A stretch of 64,000 nucleotides of DNA from Pogostemon cablin (Eukaryota > Streptophyta > Magnoliopsida > Lamiales > Lamiaceae): assembly GCA_023678885.1 (NCBI GenBank), contig CM042962.1, positions 18,986,336 to 19,050,335 of the forward strand, given 5' to 3'. Under the pieces are notes generated by a model. That model had not been told where the DNA came from and searched no databases. It saw only the letters and a program-made list of their open reading frames with translations. Below, piece by piece: positions 50,547 through 61,448 of this stretch (positions within the stretch are counted from its first letter, which is position 1; each line of letters starts with the position of its first letter). A program made the translations under genes and the position numbers.

Positions 50547-51146
50547 CAGCAGCCGGATCTGCTACCACCGCTGGAAGAGCTTTGCCCTAGTAATGGAAAA
50601 TGTGGTATTCAATCCACCCAATTTGTTCGAATAGTTGAATTAAACCGTGGAAAGAAAATATTTTGCATGGGTTTTGAGGAATAATGGAGGAATATATATA
50701 GTTGAGTGATAGACTTGGAGAATAAGGAACTTTGTTAATTGTTATGGAAGAATTTACATGTGGATATATTGTTAGTAATTTGGATATAATTCGATCTGAC
50801 GAAGAATTTAGTGAGAGAAAGGGAGAATGAAGTGGGGTAGAGAGAGGGAAGGATGTCCTGGAGTGGAGTGATGTGTTCATCAATCAATAGTTACCCCAAT
50901 CCTGATTAATTGAAGTTTGATGGCACAGGAAAATATGGATGGCAATGCAACCGAATTCAATGAAGAAATGAGTGAGCTACACCTATACGAGACTAGCAAT
51001 GATGATTTCCAAGGTGTTTCTCTAATAGGACTCGAGAGAAAACTGCATCAAGTGTTGGAAGAACGACCGTTGAAAAGGATAAATGAGTTCGAATCAGCTT
51101 TGGATTATGCTATGCGACAACTTGAGGAAAAAGAAAGAGAGCTCTC

Positions 51147-52668
51147 AGTAAAAAAAATTTGTATTTATAATAAAATAAATACAAATTGGAGTATAAAGAT
51201 AATTTAGACGGATTTAATATGAAAGATAATATAAACGGGTTACAATCTCTAATCAATCCTCTGATTCTTCTCTCGAACCAATTTGGCTTGACTTTGACTT
51301 GTTACTTGACTTTGACTGGAGTGTGTTGACTATGCTGACTAAGTTGACTGCATATGTGTTGAGTTGGATCTTCTGATGAAGCTTATTCGAGCTCGGATGT
51401 GTAGTCTTAACGTTGATCCGGAGGCATCGAACCTTTGCTCGGATTGAACGTTGACTTGAAGACTTCTTATTGAAGAACATCGTTCAATTTGGTAGAGCAC
51501 CGTTGACTTCACGAAGACAGCTGGATGAGTCTGAATGGAAGAAACGTCCAATCTGAGGGACTTAGCACCTTGATCTCAGGTTGAGTGTTGTTTCTGACCA
51601 ATGTTGGATCGGAGGGGTGTAGAACCTTGATCTCTGATCGGAGGCTGTTGACTTGAAGAACGCCGGATCGAAGGAGCTTGGCACCTTGATCTCTGATCGG
51701 AGGCGGCTGACTGGAAGAACACCAGATCGGAGGGGCTTAGAACCTTGATCATTGATCGGAGGTGATTGGCTAAAAGAATGCCGGATTGGAGGGGCTTGAC
51801 ACCTTGATCTCTGATCGCAGGCGGTTGGCTGGAAGAACGCCGGATCGGAGGGGCTTGACACCTTGATCTCTGATCGGAGGTGATTGACTTGAAGAACGCC
51901 GGATCGAAGGGGCTTGACACCTTTATCTCTGATTGGAGGTGATTGGCTGGAAGAACGCCGGATCGGAGGGGCTTAACACCTTGATCTCTGATCGGAGGCG
52001 GTTGACTTGAAGAATGCTAGATCAGAGGTGCTTGACACCTTTATCTCTGATCGGAGGCGATTGGCTGGAAGAACGCCGGATCGAAGGGGCTTGATACCTT
52101 GATCTCTGATCGGAGGTGGTTGACTTGAAGAACGTCGGATCGAAGGGACTTGACACCTTTATCTCTGATCGAAGGCGGTTGGCTAGAAGAACGTCGGATC
52201 AGAGGGTCTTATAACCTTGATCTCAGATCGCAGGCCGTTCTTGGCTTGAAGATGCTTGAAGATCTCAAGGGAGCACTGCTCGTATTCTTGATCTCTTCAG
52301 AGGCATCTGCGTCTTCAGAATTTTTAGTGTGTTTGGAATGAATGGAGGAGGGCTCCTTATATAGGTGAAGAGTGAGGAAGCCCCATAAATAACTCACAAT
52401 TCGATTGGTCCAGAGCTGATTTGACCTGATTCTGCGGGCTTGGGCCTTTCCATGTATAATGCAGTTTGATTGGTTGATCCTTAATTTGACCTAATTCTGC
52501 GGGCTTGGGCTTATTTGACTGGGTCTGTCCCAATTATCAATTATTCACTAATTTATTTTAGAAATTTATTTATTTAAATCCTTTAATAAATAAATAATTA
52601 ATTGATAATTATTGCATTAATTTGCCACATATTTTCCTTTAATAGACAATAAAATTCAATTGCTTACA
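51147..52668 (-). repeat. 3' LTR of element E
   Basis: On the minus strand it starts TGTAAGCAATTG. A CTATATAAGGAGC TATA box lies near 52360, with the minisatellite following it in the transcribed part. Confidence 0.88.
51590..52240 (-). repeat. Minisatellite in the 3' LTR of E (about 11 units)
   Basis: Roughly 60-bp unit; on the plus strand each has GAAGAACGCCGGATCGGAGG, GGCTTGACACC and TTGATCTCTGATCGGAGG. The long minus frames here (51562-51861, 51576-51920) are translations of the repeat. Confidence 0.9.
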
Positions 52669-52959
52669 AATGCCCCCTCGCATTTTGTTCACGAATGCCT
52701 TTGTGTTGAAGTGAATAAATTATGATAATCCATTCCTGATCAACATAATTGAATTTTATTGCTTGCCTCACCAACTTGATATAAGTAACCTGAATTATGA
52801 CTGAACATAATGAAGTGCTAAGCTGCTTACGTGCCTCTTTGAAGAGAATCAAGTCATAACGTAGTTCAAAGGAATATAATTTAGTGTGGATGGGGAGTGT
52901 CGTACACATTTTATACTCATGCGGGCCAGGAGTAACATGCAGTTTAGGCTCGTGCGTCA

Positions 52960-54420
52960 TGGAGCGTTGAACTTGAATTTGCTGACAGTTTATACATGTA
53001 TCAATGATTATTGAATTTGAACTTGTAGACAGTTTATACTCGTGTTAAGGAGCCTTGTGTGGACATTTTTCACTCATGTCGAGGATCTTTGTGTGTATAG
53101 AGTTTATTCTATTCCCAAGGAGAGTTGATTTGATGTGTAGATAGTTTATACTCACATCAAGGAGCGTAACTTGAGGATTTTAGATAGTTTAAACTCGTAT
53201 CAAGGAGTATTGTGTGGACATTTTTAGCTCGTGTCGAGGAGCGTAACATGTAGATAGTTTTAACTCATATCAAGGAGCGTTGTGTGGATAGTTTTAGCAC
53301 ATATCTACGAGTGTAATGTGTAGAGAGTTTCGTCTTTTCTCAATGAGATTTAATTTGAGTTAGACAGTTTAAGCTCGTATCAAGGAGCATTATGTGGATA
53401 GTTTTATCTTATATCAATGAGCATAATATATAGATAGTTTAAGCTCGTATCAAGGAGCATTGTGTGGATATTTTTAGCTCGTGTCGAGGAGCGTAACATG
53501 TAGATATTTTTAGCTCATATCAAGGAGCATTGTGTGGATAGTTTTAGCTCATATCAAGGAGTATAATGTGTAGAGAGTTTCGTCTCTTCTCAAGTAGATT
53601 TAGTTTGAGTTAGACATTTTAAACTCATATCAAGGAGCATAGTATGAACAGTTTTAGCTCGTGTCAATGAGCGTAACATGTAGATAGTTTAAGCTTATAT
53701 CAAGGAGAGTAATGCAGATAGTTTTAGCTCATATCAAGGAGCGTAAATGTGTAGAGAGTTTCGTCTATTCTCAAGGAGATTTAATTTGAGTTAGACAGTT
53801 TTAGCTCGTATCAAGGAGCATTGTGTGGATAGTTTTAGCTTATATCAAGGAGCATAACATGTAGATAGTTTTAGCTCATATCAAGGAGTGTAACTTTAAG
53901 ATTTTGGATAGTTTAAACTCGTATCAAGGAGTATAGTATGGACTTGAGAGATTTCAAATAGTTTAAGCTCGTATCAAGGAGCGTAATGCAGATAGTTTTT
54001 GCTCGTGTCAAGGAACTTTGACTTGAGGATTTTAGATAGTTTAAGCTTATATCAAGGAGTGTAGTGCAGACAGTTTTAGCTCGTGTCAAAGAGCTTCATG
54101 TGAACAGTTTTTGCTCATGTCGAGGAGCATTGTGTGTAGATAGTTTTCGCTCGTATCGAGGAGCCTTGAATTTGATTTGTGTTAGATAGTTTAGGCTCGT
54201 ATCAAAGAGTATGACTTGACGCTTTTAGATAGTTTAAACTCGTATCAAGAAGCATGATATGTGGGATTTTAGATAGTTTTAGCTCATATCAAGGAGCATA
54301 ATATGAACAGTTTTCGCTCGTGTTAGAGAGCTTTGACTTGAGAGATTTTAGATAGTTTAAGCTCGTATCAAGGAGCATAATGCAGACAGTTTTAGCTCAT
54401 GTCAAGGAGCTTTGACTTTG
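52960..54420 (-). repeat. 3' internal tandem array of element E
   Basis: About 35 imperfect units, 35-50 bp each. Plus-strand core GATAGTTTTAGCTCRTATCA then AGGAGCRT, with short variable spacers. A higher-order block with GAGAGTTTCGTCTCTTCTCAA recurs near 53320, 53575 and 53755. It sits between gag and the purine tract, where pol would be expected. Confidence 0.88.
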
Positions 54421-54601
54421 ATTTATCAACAATTCATTGCCCCCAATCTAGGAATGCGCTGCTTTCTCTTGCTTCAACTTCATTTCTATGGATCTTTATA
54501 GACACCGCAACTTTTGTTTGCAGTTCTTCCTCATCGGGATCATCAGAAAGCATGCCTTCAAACTCATAAGACTCTTGAATAGAGGGTCATTCGATGTCAT
54601 T

Positions 54602-56016
54602 TTATGTCAGGCTCAACTCCATGTCGTGAGCTCTTGTAGCTAGCTCTTCAAAAGCTTTAGGCCGAATTCTTTGGAGTATGTAGTGATGATTCCACTGCAT
54701 CCCTTGAATGCACATTTCAATAGCTGAAGTTTCTGACAACTTTTCTTTGCAATTGAGGCTTAGGCTCCTCCATCTGTTGATGTAGTTTATGACATATTCT
54801 TCATCTCTTTGACAAATATTTGTTAGTTCCATCATGCTAACAGTTCTTCGTGTGCTATAGAAATGTTTGAGAATACTTTTTCCATTTACCCCCAATTGTC
54901 AATGGAGTTAACTTCCAAGTCGATGTACCAATCGAAGGCATTTTCTTTTAGAGATCGGACGAATTGTCTCACCATGTGATCTCCGTAGGTCCCCGCATTA
55001 TTGCATGTCTCGACGAAGTGCGCCACATGTTGTCTTGGGTTGCCTTTGCCATTGAATTGTTGAAATTTGGGAGGTTGGCAGTCAGTTGGCATTCTCAAGT
55101 TGTCAATTCTCTTTGTATATGGCTTTTTGTAGGTGGTAGGAGATTTGGAGCTTACTTCAAACTTGTCTTTTATCATCTCTATGACGATGTTCTTTAATTG
55201 GTTGATATGAAGCATTCCGTCAGCTGAAACTTCTACTTTATCCTCAACTTGCTTCTTTTCAGGTGAATGATGTTTCGTCGAGTCTTCCTCCTCGTGCTCA
55301 TCATCAACTTTTTTCTTATTTACATGACTTATCTCCGCATTATCTATTTTCTTCATAAGTATGGAGATCTTTACGTCTTGAGCTTCCATGTGCTTGTTGA
55401 GTCATTCAATGGCTCTCATCATACTTGCGAGTTGATCCTCAATGGTCATAGCACTTGTCGTCATCACTGCAGCTTCAGTTGAGGCAGGTGGTGAGCTTCG
55501 CATGGAGCGAGGAGTTGAGCAGACAGAGTCATCATCACTATCTTTATCGCCCTGCAATGGCTTATTGAGAGTAATCCCCACCATATGGTTTGTCACTGAG
55601 GAGCTTTCGAGCATAATTCTTGTAAAGTCTTCAACCTTGTTAGTTTGCAACTTTGAAGGCTTTGATGAAGTAGGTCTTCGTATCGCAATCTTTAGTGGAG
55701 TCACTATTTGAGTCTTCACAGCTTGCAGCTCTGAAGGCTTTGAGGTAGATGACCTTTTGATCGCGATCCTAAGAGGAGTCATTATTTGTGCTTGTAGAGA
55801 GAAGAGATGAGACGTAGAGACGGTCCCACTAGGTGTGCTGACCAATTTGGCTTGACTTTGACTTGTTGACTTGACTTTGACTGGAGTGTGTTGACTATGC
55901 TGACTATGTTGACTACGTATGTGTTGAGCTGGATCTTCGGATGAAGCTTGTCCGAGCTCGGATGTGTAGTCATGACGTTGATCTGGAGGCATCGAGCCTT
56001 TGTTCGAATTGAACAT
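54602..56016 (-). pseudogene. Gag pseudogene of element E
   Basis: Three stretches in order. 56016-55402 starts within the LTR and is a Ser/Thr/Gln-rich N-terminal part. After one TGA in the same frame, 55389-54886 includes a charged region, then FQQFNGKGNPRQHVAHFVE and FVRSLKENAFDWYIDLE. After a one-base register shift, 54895-54602 has HFYSTRRTVSMMEL, INRWRSLSL and ELATRAHDMEL. These are the hallmarks of plant Ty3 Gag (Retrotrans_gag family), the coat protein of the virus-like particle. No zinc knuckle follows; the tandem array starts instead. One stop plus one frameshift make it non-functional as it stands. Confidence 0.85.
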
Positions 56017-56159
56017 TGACTTGAAGAATTCTTATTAAGAACGTCGTTCAGTTTGGTAGAACACTGTTGACATCACAAAGACAACTGGATGAGTCTGAAT
56101 GGAAGAAACGTCCAATCTGAGGAGCTTAGCACCTTGATCTCAGGTTGAGTGTTCTTTCT

Positions 56160-56690
56160 GACCAATATTGGATTGGAGGGGTATAGAACCTTGATCTCTG
56201 ATCAGAGGCTGTTGGCTTGAAAAATGCCGGATCGGAGGGGCTTGGCACCTTGAGCTCTGGTCGGAGGCGACTGACTGGAAGAACGACGGAACGGAGGGGC
56301 TTAGAACCTTGATCTTTGATCGGAGGCGATTGGCTTGAAGAATGCCGAATTGGAGGGGCTTGACACTTTGATCTCTAACCGCAGGTGGTTGGCTGGAAGA
56401 ACGCCAGATCGGAGGGGCTTGACACCTTGATCTCTGATCGGAGGCGGTTGACTTGAAGAATGCCGGATCGGAGGGACTTGACACCTTTATCTCTGATCGG
56501 AGGCGATTGGCTGGAAGAACGCCGGATCGGAGGGGCTTGACACCTTGATATCTGATCGGAGATGGTTGACTTGAAGAACGCCGGATCGGAGAGGCTTAAA
56601 ACCTTTATCTCTAATCGGAGGTGGTTGGCTAGAAGAACGTCGGATCGGAGGGGCTTAGAACATTGATCTCGGATCGCAGGCTGTTCTTGG
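56160..56690 (-). repeat. Minisatellite in the 5' LTR of E (about 9 units)
   Basis: Same unit as 51590-52240, with fewer copies. Confidence 0.88.
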
Positions 56691-56985
56691 CTTGAAGATA
56701 TTTGAAGATCTCAAGGGACCATTGCTCATGTTCTTGATCTCTTTAGAGGCGTCTGCATTTTCAGAATTTTATTGTGTTTAGAATGAATGGAGGAGGGCTC
56801 CTTATATAAGTGAAGAGTGAGGAAGCCCCATAAATAACTCGCAATTTGATTGGTCCAGGGCTGATTTGACCTGATTCTGCGGGCTTGGGCCTTTCCATGT
56901 ATAACACAGTTTGATTGGTTGATCCTTGATTTGACCTAATTCTGCGGGCTTGGGCTTATTTGACTGGATCTGTCCCAATTATCAA

Positions 56986-57371
56986 GGCAAAAACTTGTGT
57001 GCGCCCGGGTGCACAGGAGCACATTTCGTGCGCCTTTAAAATTTTGTGTTAAATTGTGTACCCTTTAGTATAAAGATATGTACCATGGCAAAAACTTGTG
57101 TGTGCCTGGGCGCACGGAAACACATTCCGTGCGTCTTTGAAATTTTATGTTAAATTGTATACTCTTTAGTATAAATATGTGTACCCTTTATTTTCTGAAG
57201 AAAAATAAAAAATATTAATAAAGTGCATACCCTTTAGAACAAAATGGTGTACCTTTATTAATTAAAGTGTATACCCTTTAGACCAAAGCAATGTACCCTT
57301 ACCCATAATACTAAATTCTAAAGGCACACGGAATGTGTTCCCGTGCGCCCGGGCGCACACAAGCCTCACTC
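56986..57371. mobile_element. MULE-like MITE inside the 5' LTR of E (386 bp)
   Basis: Flanked by 9-bp duplications AATTATCAA (56977-56985 and 57372-57380); the other LTR has the uninterrupted site. Both ends carry CTTGTGTGCGCCCGGG in inverted orientation. The left end is tandemly duplicated (second copy from about 57087). The 9-bp duplication fits Mutator-type transposition. Confidence 0.88.
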
Positions 57372-57655
57372 AATTATCAATTATTCACTAATTTATTTTA
57401 AGAATTTATTTATTTAAATCCCTTAATAAATAAATAATTAATTGATAATTATTGCATTAATTTGCCACATATTTTCCTTTAATAGGCAATAAAATTCAAG
57501 CGTCTACACTCTCACACTCTGCCTGCATAGTAGCTCAGCACCTTCCCTTCATCTCAAGCTTATTAGGGCAGGTAAAACAAGATATGGAAGAGGAAGTTTC
57601 AATCATGGAGATAACAGCTGCATCTGCAAATGTAATATCCAAGCAATCTAGATAA

Positions 57656-58024
57656 ACGTTGGGCTGCAATTTTAATTTTCAGATACTTTTAGGTTCTTTT
57701 CTTTTCTTATAAATTTTGGGCTCTTACGTATCTCAATTGGAATAATTTTAGTGTATGACTTTTTCATATCTAATATTGTAACTAATGGCAGCTAGTGTTT
57801 TTTTTTTTCATTTATATAATCTAACTGACTTTACTACACAAATTTGAATCACTTGTTTTATTATTTTCTTCCACATACTTGAGAGGATGAAGGTGGATGA
57901 TACACTTCCAAATTTAATAATGATGATTTAATTTTAATAGGAGCATGGTTGATATCTCACGAAATTTTATTTTGTTGCAATACTTAACATGATTTTAATT
58001 TTCAATTTTGTGAATTGTATATAT
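57656..58024. other. Flank after the POLAR-like stop
   Basis: Possibly its 3' UTR; AT-rich, nothing else recognised. Confidence 0.35.
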
Positions 58025-59330
58025 AGAATTTCAAATCAAAGAGTGATTCAATTAATTTTAAAGAGTAATCTAATTATTTTTATCGAGTTATCCAATTAAT
58101 TTCAAAGAATAATCTAATTATATGCATACAATTTAATTCTTTAATGTTCGTAATTTTATTTTTAGAAATGCAGTTACCAAATGCAGTTTTGGAAATGGAA
58201 TCACTGCTCAAATGTTGCAAATCAGGCCACACGTCTACCTCGCGCGACTCCACAACCCATTTGTTCAAAACATCAGCATAGCTCACACGGAAGGTAGGTA
58301 TCTTAAGCTGTGTCAAGTAAAGCAAACCAACCCCGACTCACTACACACGCACAAACAATGTTGTATTGAATCAAGTCCAAGATTCTTTACTTGAGAATGA
58401 AACAAGAAAACCTTCAATTCCTCGAGATGGAAAGCAGGGTTGATGATCTTTCTGTGTTTGGCCCATTTCTCAGTATTAAAATTGGATTTTTACAGTCCAA
58501 TTAATTCATTATAAAAAAAACTTTATTATTAGAAAATCGGTGTTTTAAATGAAAGAGTAATCCAATTCATTATAAAGAGTAATCTAATAAATTTTAAAGA
58601 CTAACCTAATTATTTTTATAGAGTAATAATTCAATTAAGTCATTATAAAAAAGACTTTATTATTAGAAAATCGGAATCTCAAATTAAAGAGTAATCCAAT
58701 TCATTATAAAGAGTAACCTAATAAATTTCTAATAGTAACTTAATTATCTTTATAGAGTAGTCCAATTAATTCATTATAAAAAAGACTTTATTATTAGAAA
58801 ATCGAAGTCTTATATGAAAGAATAATTTAATTCATTATAAAGAGTAATCTAAAAAATTCCAAAGAGTAACCTAATTACTTTTATAGAGTAATCCAATTAA
58901 TTCATTATAAAAAAAACTTTATTGTTAGAAAATCAAAGAGTAATTCAATTTATTATAAAGAGTAACCTAATAAATTATAAAGAGTAACCTAGAAGATAGT
59001 GATTAACTAAATCAATATAAAAAGTAATCCAAAAGCTTGTTTATAGTATCCCAATTATTTGTAGAGAGTAGCCCAATTAATTGAAAAGCATAACCTAGAA
59101 GATGTTGATCAAATAGAACAATATATAAACAAATTACTAATATAAAGAGTAATCAAATTCATTATAAAGAGTAACCTAAATAATAGAAAAAAGTAACATT
59201 GTTCACCAAACAGAACGAACATAAATAAATTAACATAAAAAATAATCTAAAAGTTTATTCATAATAACTTAAATCATTACAAAGAGTAATCCTAATAATT
59301 AAAAAAGAATAACTTATTAGAACATATTGA
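58025..59330. repeat. AT-rich interspersed array of GAGTAATCYAATT units
   Basis: Phrases AAAGAGTAATCCAATTCATT, AAAGAGTAACCTAATAAATT and TTCATTATAAAAAARACTTT alternate many times. A higher-order period of about 110-125 bp is visible from 58500 to 58990. The P450 relic lies in its left part. Confidence 0.75.
58160..58480 (-). pseudogene. CYP72-clan cytochrome P450 fragment
   Basis: On the minus strand: TEKWAKHRKIINPAFHLEELK, then a probable retained intron starting with GT, then a VSYADVLNKW stretch and SREVDVWPDLQHLSSDSISK, TAFGN. This is the region between the membrane-proximal part and the C helix to E helix of CYP72-clan P450s, haem monooxygenases of terpenoid and hormone metabolism. The I-helix, ExxR and haem-Cys motifs are missing; only about 70 of ~520 residues remain. 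The retained intron shows a genomic, not a processed, copy. Confidence 0.78.
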
Positions 59331-59590
59331 GGAAATAGAACAATATATTATTCACCATGAAAAAATATAAAATAAAATTGATCATCTCACAAAAATAATC
59401 CCACCTTTGGAAACCTTCTCTTCAACTTCCTACAATCTCTTGCTCTCAACTGTGCACTCCAACTCCACGTGTGGAGTACTATATAAGATGTATAATTCAC
59501 TTCACCTAAAGGAATCTATTAGGCCAAAAATTCATGCTAAAAGAACATGAAATTCATTGGATATTAAAGATGCTGAGCAACTAAAAGAAC
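59331..59590. other. Interval before the MHX-like relic
   Basis: No gene seen. TATAAGATGTATAA near 59482. Confidence 0.3.
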
Positions 59591-59854
59591 CTGCAAGTAA
59601 TATTCGCAATGGCAGAGGCCGCAGTGATTTGCCGCTCTGCTGCAATCTTGCTTGCCATCAAATCTAGCTATGATGTTCCAGCAGCCAATGCTGTGAATGC
59701 TATAACGTTAGCATCAATACCTGCATTATTACTAATGTTATATGCAAGGCTTGCTGAAAAATCAAAAGCTACATGCAATTCCTTGTTTAGGAAATGTGAA
59801 CCTGCGACACAGCTTATAGCATCCGTAAGCTTGGTCACAATGTAAGCTATCCCA
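59591..59854 (-). pseudogene. MHX/NCX-type cation exchanger gene fragment, two exons
   Basis: Exon 59854-59802 follows AATTCAG and reads SGIAYIVTKLTDAISCVAG. Intron 59801-59721 is GT...AG. Exon 59720-59591 reads ANVIAFTALAAGTS, then a stop where the family has Trp, then LDLMASKIAAERQIT and SAIANIT. This is the alpha-2 repeat of plant MHX-like Mg2+/H+ (Na+/Ca2+ exchanger superfamily) antiporters of the vacuolar membrane. The Trp-to-TAG change and lack of the rest of the protein make it a relic. The plus-strand frame 59609-59845 is its antisense shadow. Confidence 0.78.
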
Positions 59855-59929
59855 CTGAATTAAAGAAAAAATGAAAGATATCCATCTGTGAGCAAATCTG
59901 ATATGGAGGTACAAAAGCGTGAAAATTGG

Positions 59930-60091
59930 GTGGGAAGTGCGTGAGGGATCCACCGATTTTATGCAGAAAATTAGGTTAAATCCGAACGGGAAGAAGATGA
60001 GCTCGTCAGTGGCGGCGGCCGCCGTGATCAGAACGGCGTTGCCTTTGCCAGGTTCGAATTTGGGGAACTCTTCGTTTCCACAAGAAGACAT
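59930..60091 (-). CDS. Short ORF, possible first exon of an unknown or captured gene
   Basis: An ATG at 60091 opens a GC-rich stretch in AT-rich surroundings. It encodes SSCGNEEFPKFEPGKGN, an Ala-rich AVLITAAAATDEL and a hydrophobic IFFPFGFNLIFCI segment. ATCG|GTGGAT near 59962 could be a splice donor. It lies just upstream of the MHX-like exons on the same strand, but the family's usual N-terminus looks different. I do not recognise it. It may be a captured first exon. Confidence 0.3.
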
Positions 60092-60099
60092 ATTTTGAA

Positions 60100-60943
60100 A
60101 TTACGATTTACTGCAATGAAGAACGTGATTAGGAGAAGAAGAAGGGGAAATCGGTAGGTGGGAGATAAGATAAAATTGATCAGTGAAGATTTCAACGCGA
60201 AGAACAGCCCAGATTCGTCGTCGAAGATGAAAAGCGAAGGGACGAAGAAAAAGGCCCAATTCACGCCTGATCCGAATTTTTCAGTTTTTAATCCATTTTT
60301 ATCAAAAGATCTGGTTGCACCAATTTGGAAAAACAAGTCTAGCCTATTCAAGTCTTTGTCAAGTATGAATAATGTTTTTGACTCTCCAAATTTGAAAAGA
60401 AAAGATTATTCTTTAAATTGAAAATTTAAAATAAAAAATATATTGAATCTTGATTTTATTTTATTTCTCTTTAAAATGTGAGTAATTTTTTTATTTTTAA
60501 ATTAACTTTTTAAGTTGCTCCAAGTATAGCAATAGTTTTTTCACTGCAAATTTAAACAAATATCGGGTGTAATAAATAAAAACTCGAAATACCGCGACCC
60601 AATACCCTTACCTTCCACCCAAACGACTGAACATTTTCCTTTAAAAATTTCAATCAACTCGATAATCTAAATTTGTCTAGAGAGTTTTATATTCACCGAA
60701 AATTAAGCATTCGATTGACGTATGATTTCCTCAAAATTGAAGTTACAAACCATTATTTTAAACTGCATTTGCGGAATATAATCCAATCTTGTAATAAAAA
60801 TGACTAATGCCAAAACGGTTGGGCAACTTTATAATCAACAATCAAAATAAGATGTTTCGTAATGTAGATACACCTACTTCAGGAAATTTATGCATACGTT
60901 TTTTTTTATGTAGATACGCTAACTAAAACCATTTGGGATCATA
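60100..60943. other. Interval with no recognised gene
   Basis: Overlapping frames on both strands (60028-60351 minus, 60158-60421 plus) have no family resemblance; they lie in the likely 5' flank of the short ORF. Confidence 0.35.
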
Positions 60944-61236
60944 TATTCCAAGTAGCATTCCATCGGGTGTTCCAACAACGCTAGATGGATGCCACATAAT
61001 TTCAAAAGATTGAGTCTCTTGTGTGCCCGGACACACGGATTTAGATTCGTGCCCCTTTGTAATTTCTGTGCCCCCTGTACAATTTAAACTCCCTAGCAAT
61101 ACATATGTTTAAATAGAATAAGGAGAAGAAGGGTTGTGTTCACATGGAACACGGACCGTGTCTCCGGGGTTTAAAAAGTGTGATGTGGCATCCATATGGT
61201 GTTGTTGGAACACCCGATGAAATACCCGTTGGAATA
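60944..61236. mobile_element. Inverted-repeat MITE-like element (about 293 bp)
   Basis: Left CATCGGGTGTTCCAACAAC (60961) and right GTTGTTGGAACACCCGATG (61201-61219) are exact inverses. The match extends outward to TATTCCAA/TTGGAATA and inward to GATGCCACAT/ATGTGGCATC. No clear target duplication. Confidence 0.7.
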
Positions 61237-61448
61237 GGGAATTTGTATTCAACTAAAACCGGCACAAAAATAGTATTTTCAAAGCAGACAAAAAGTTCCA
61301 TGAGCCATATATGAAGATAAAAATGTTAAATTTGTAAAAACACTGATTAAAAGTTATCCTAAATCTCAACTCGGTCCATTGGCAAATCTGAAACCATACC
61401 CACTTGTATGTTACCCAGTTGGAGAAAGGTTGAGCGCGCTACCGAAAT

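Larger units (their letters stand above)
51147..57508 (-). mobile_element. LTR element E: gag-only Ty3-type LTR retrotransposon with tandem repeats
   Basis: 3' LTR 51147-52668, 5' LTR 55842-57508 (with a MITE inside, and missing its internal-side end). Target duplication CTCTC at 51142-51146 and 57509-57513. LTR start is TGTA on the minus strand; the end is ACT (from ACA by one change; the solo copy at 17200 ends ACA). A broken gag gene lies at 54602-56016, then a large tandem array, then a purine tract at 52669-52681 (minus GCGAGGGGGCATT). No pol genes. It split a POLAR-like exon. Confidence 0.88.
55842..57508 (-). repeat. 5' LTR of element E, internal-side end missing
   Basis: Matches the 3' LTR from 57508 down to 55842 (CCAATTTGGCTTGAC). 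Beyond that the 3' LTR goes on for about 130 bp to its end, but here the sequence passes straight into gag. The LTR end, the primer site and the leader are gone. Confidence 0.8.
50917..57655 (+). pseudogene. POLAR-like gene, 3' exon split by LTR element E
   Basis: 50917-51146 encodes GVSLIGLERKLHQVLEE, then RINEFESALDYAMRQLEEKERELS, resembling the conserved C-terminal coiled-coil of POLAR-like proteins (asymmetric division polarity factors of plants). Element E interrupts just after ELS. Beyond it, from 57514, the same frame continues CIVAQHLPFIS and MEEEVSIMEITAAS to a TAA at 57653-57655. CTCTC is duplicated at the break. TGGCACAG|G at 50928 could be a splice acceptor, so upstream exons are expected but I do not see them. 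The usual WWKDTA motif after ELS is absent. I infer POLAR from the LERKLHEVLEERQ-type signature. Confidence 0.6.

Noticed and set aside
51562..52240. Repeat-rich protein genes or a CRISPR-like array
   Set aside because: The regular ~60-bp units are an LTR minisatellite in a plant retrotransposon; open frames follow from the repeat length. There are no alternating unique spacers.
59609..59845. Plus-strand 78-residue gene with hydrophobic stretches
   Set aside because: It is the antisense of the MHX-like exons, which have splice sites and family motifs on the minus strand.
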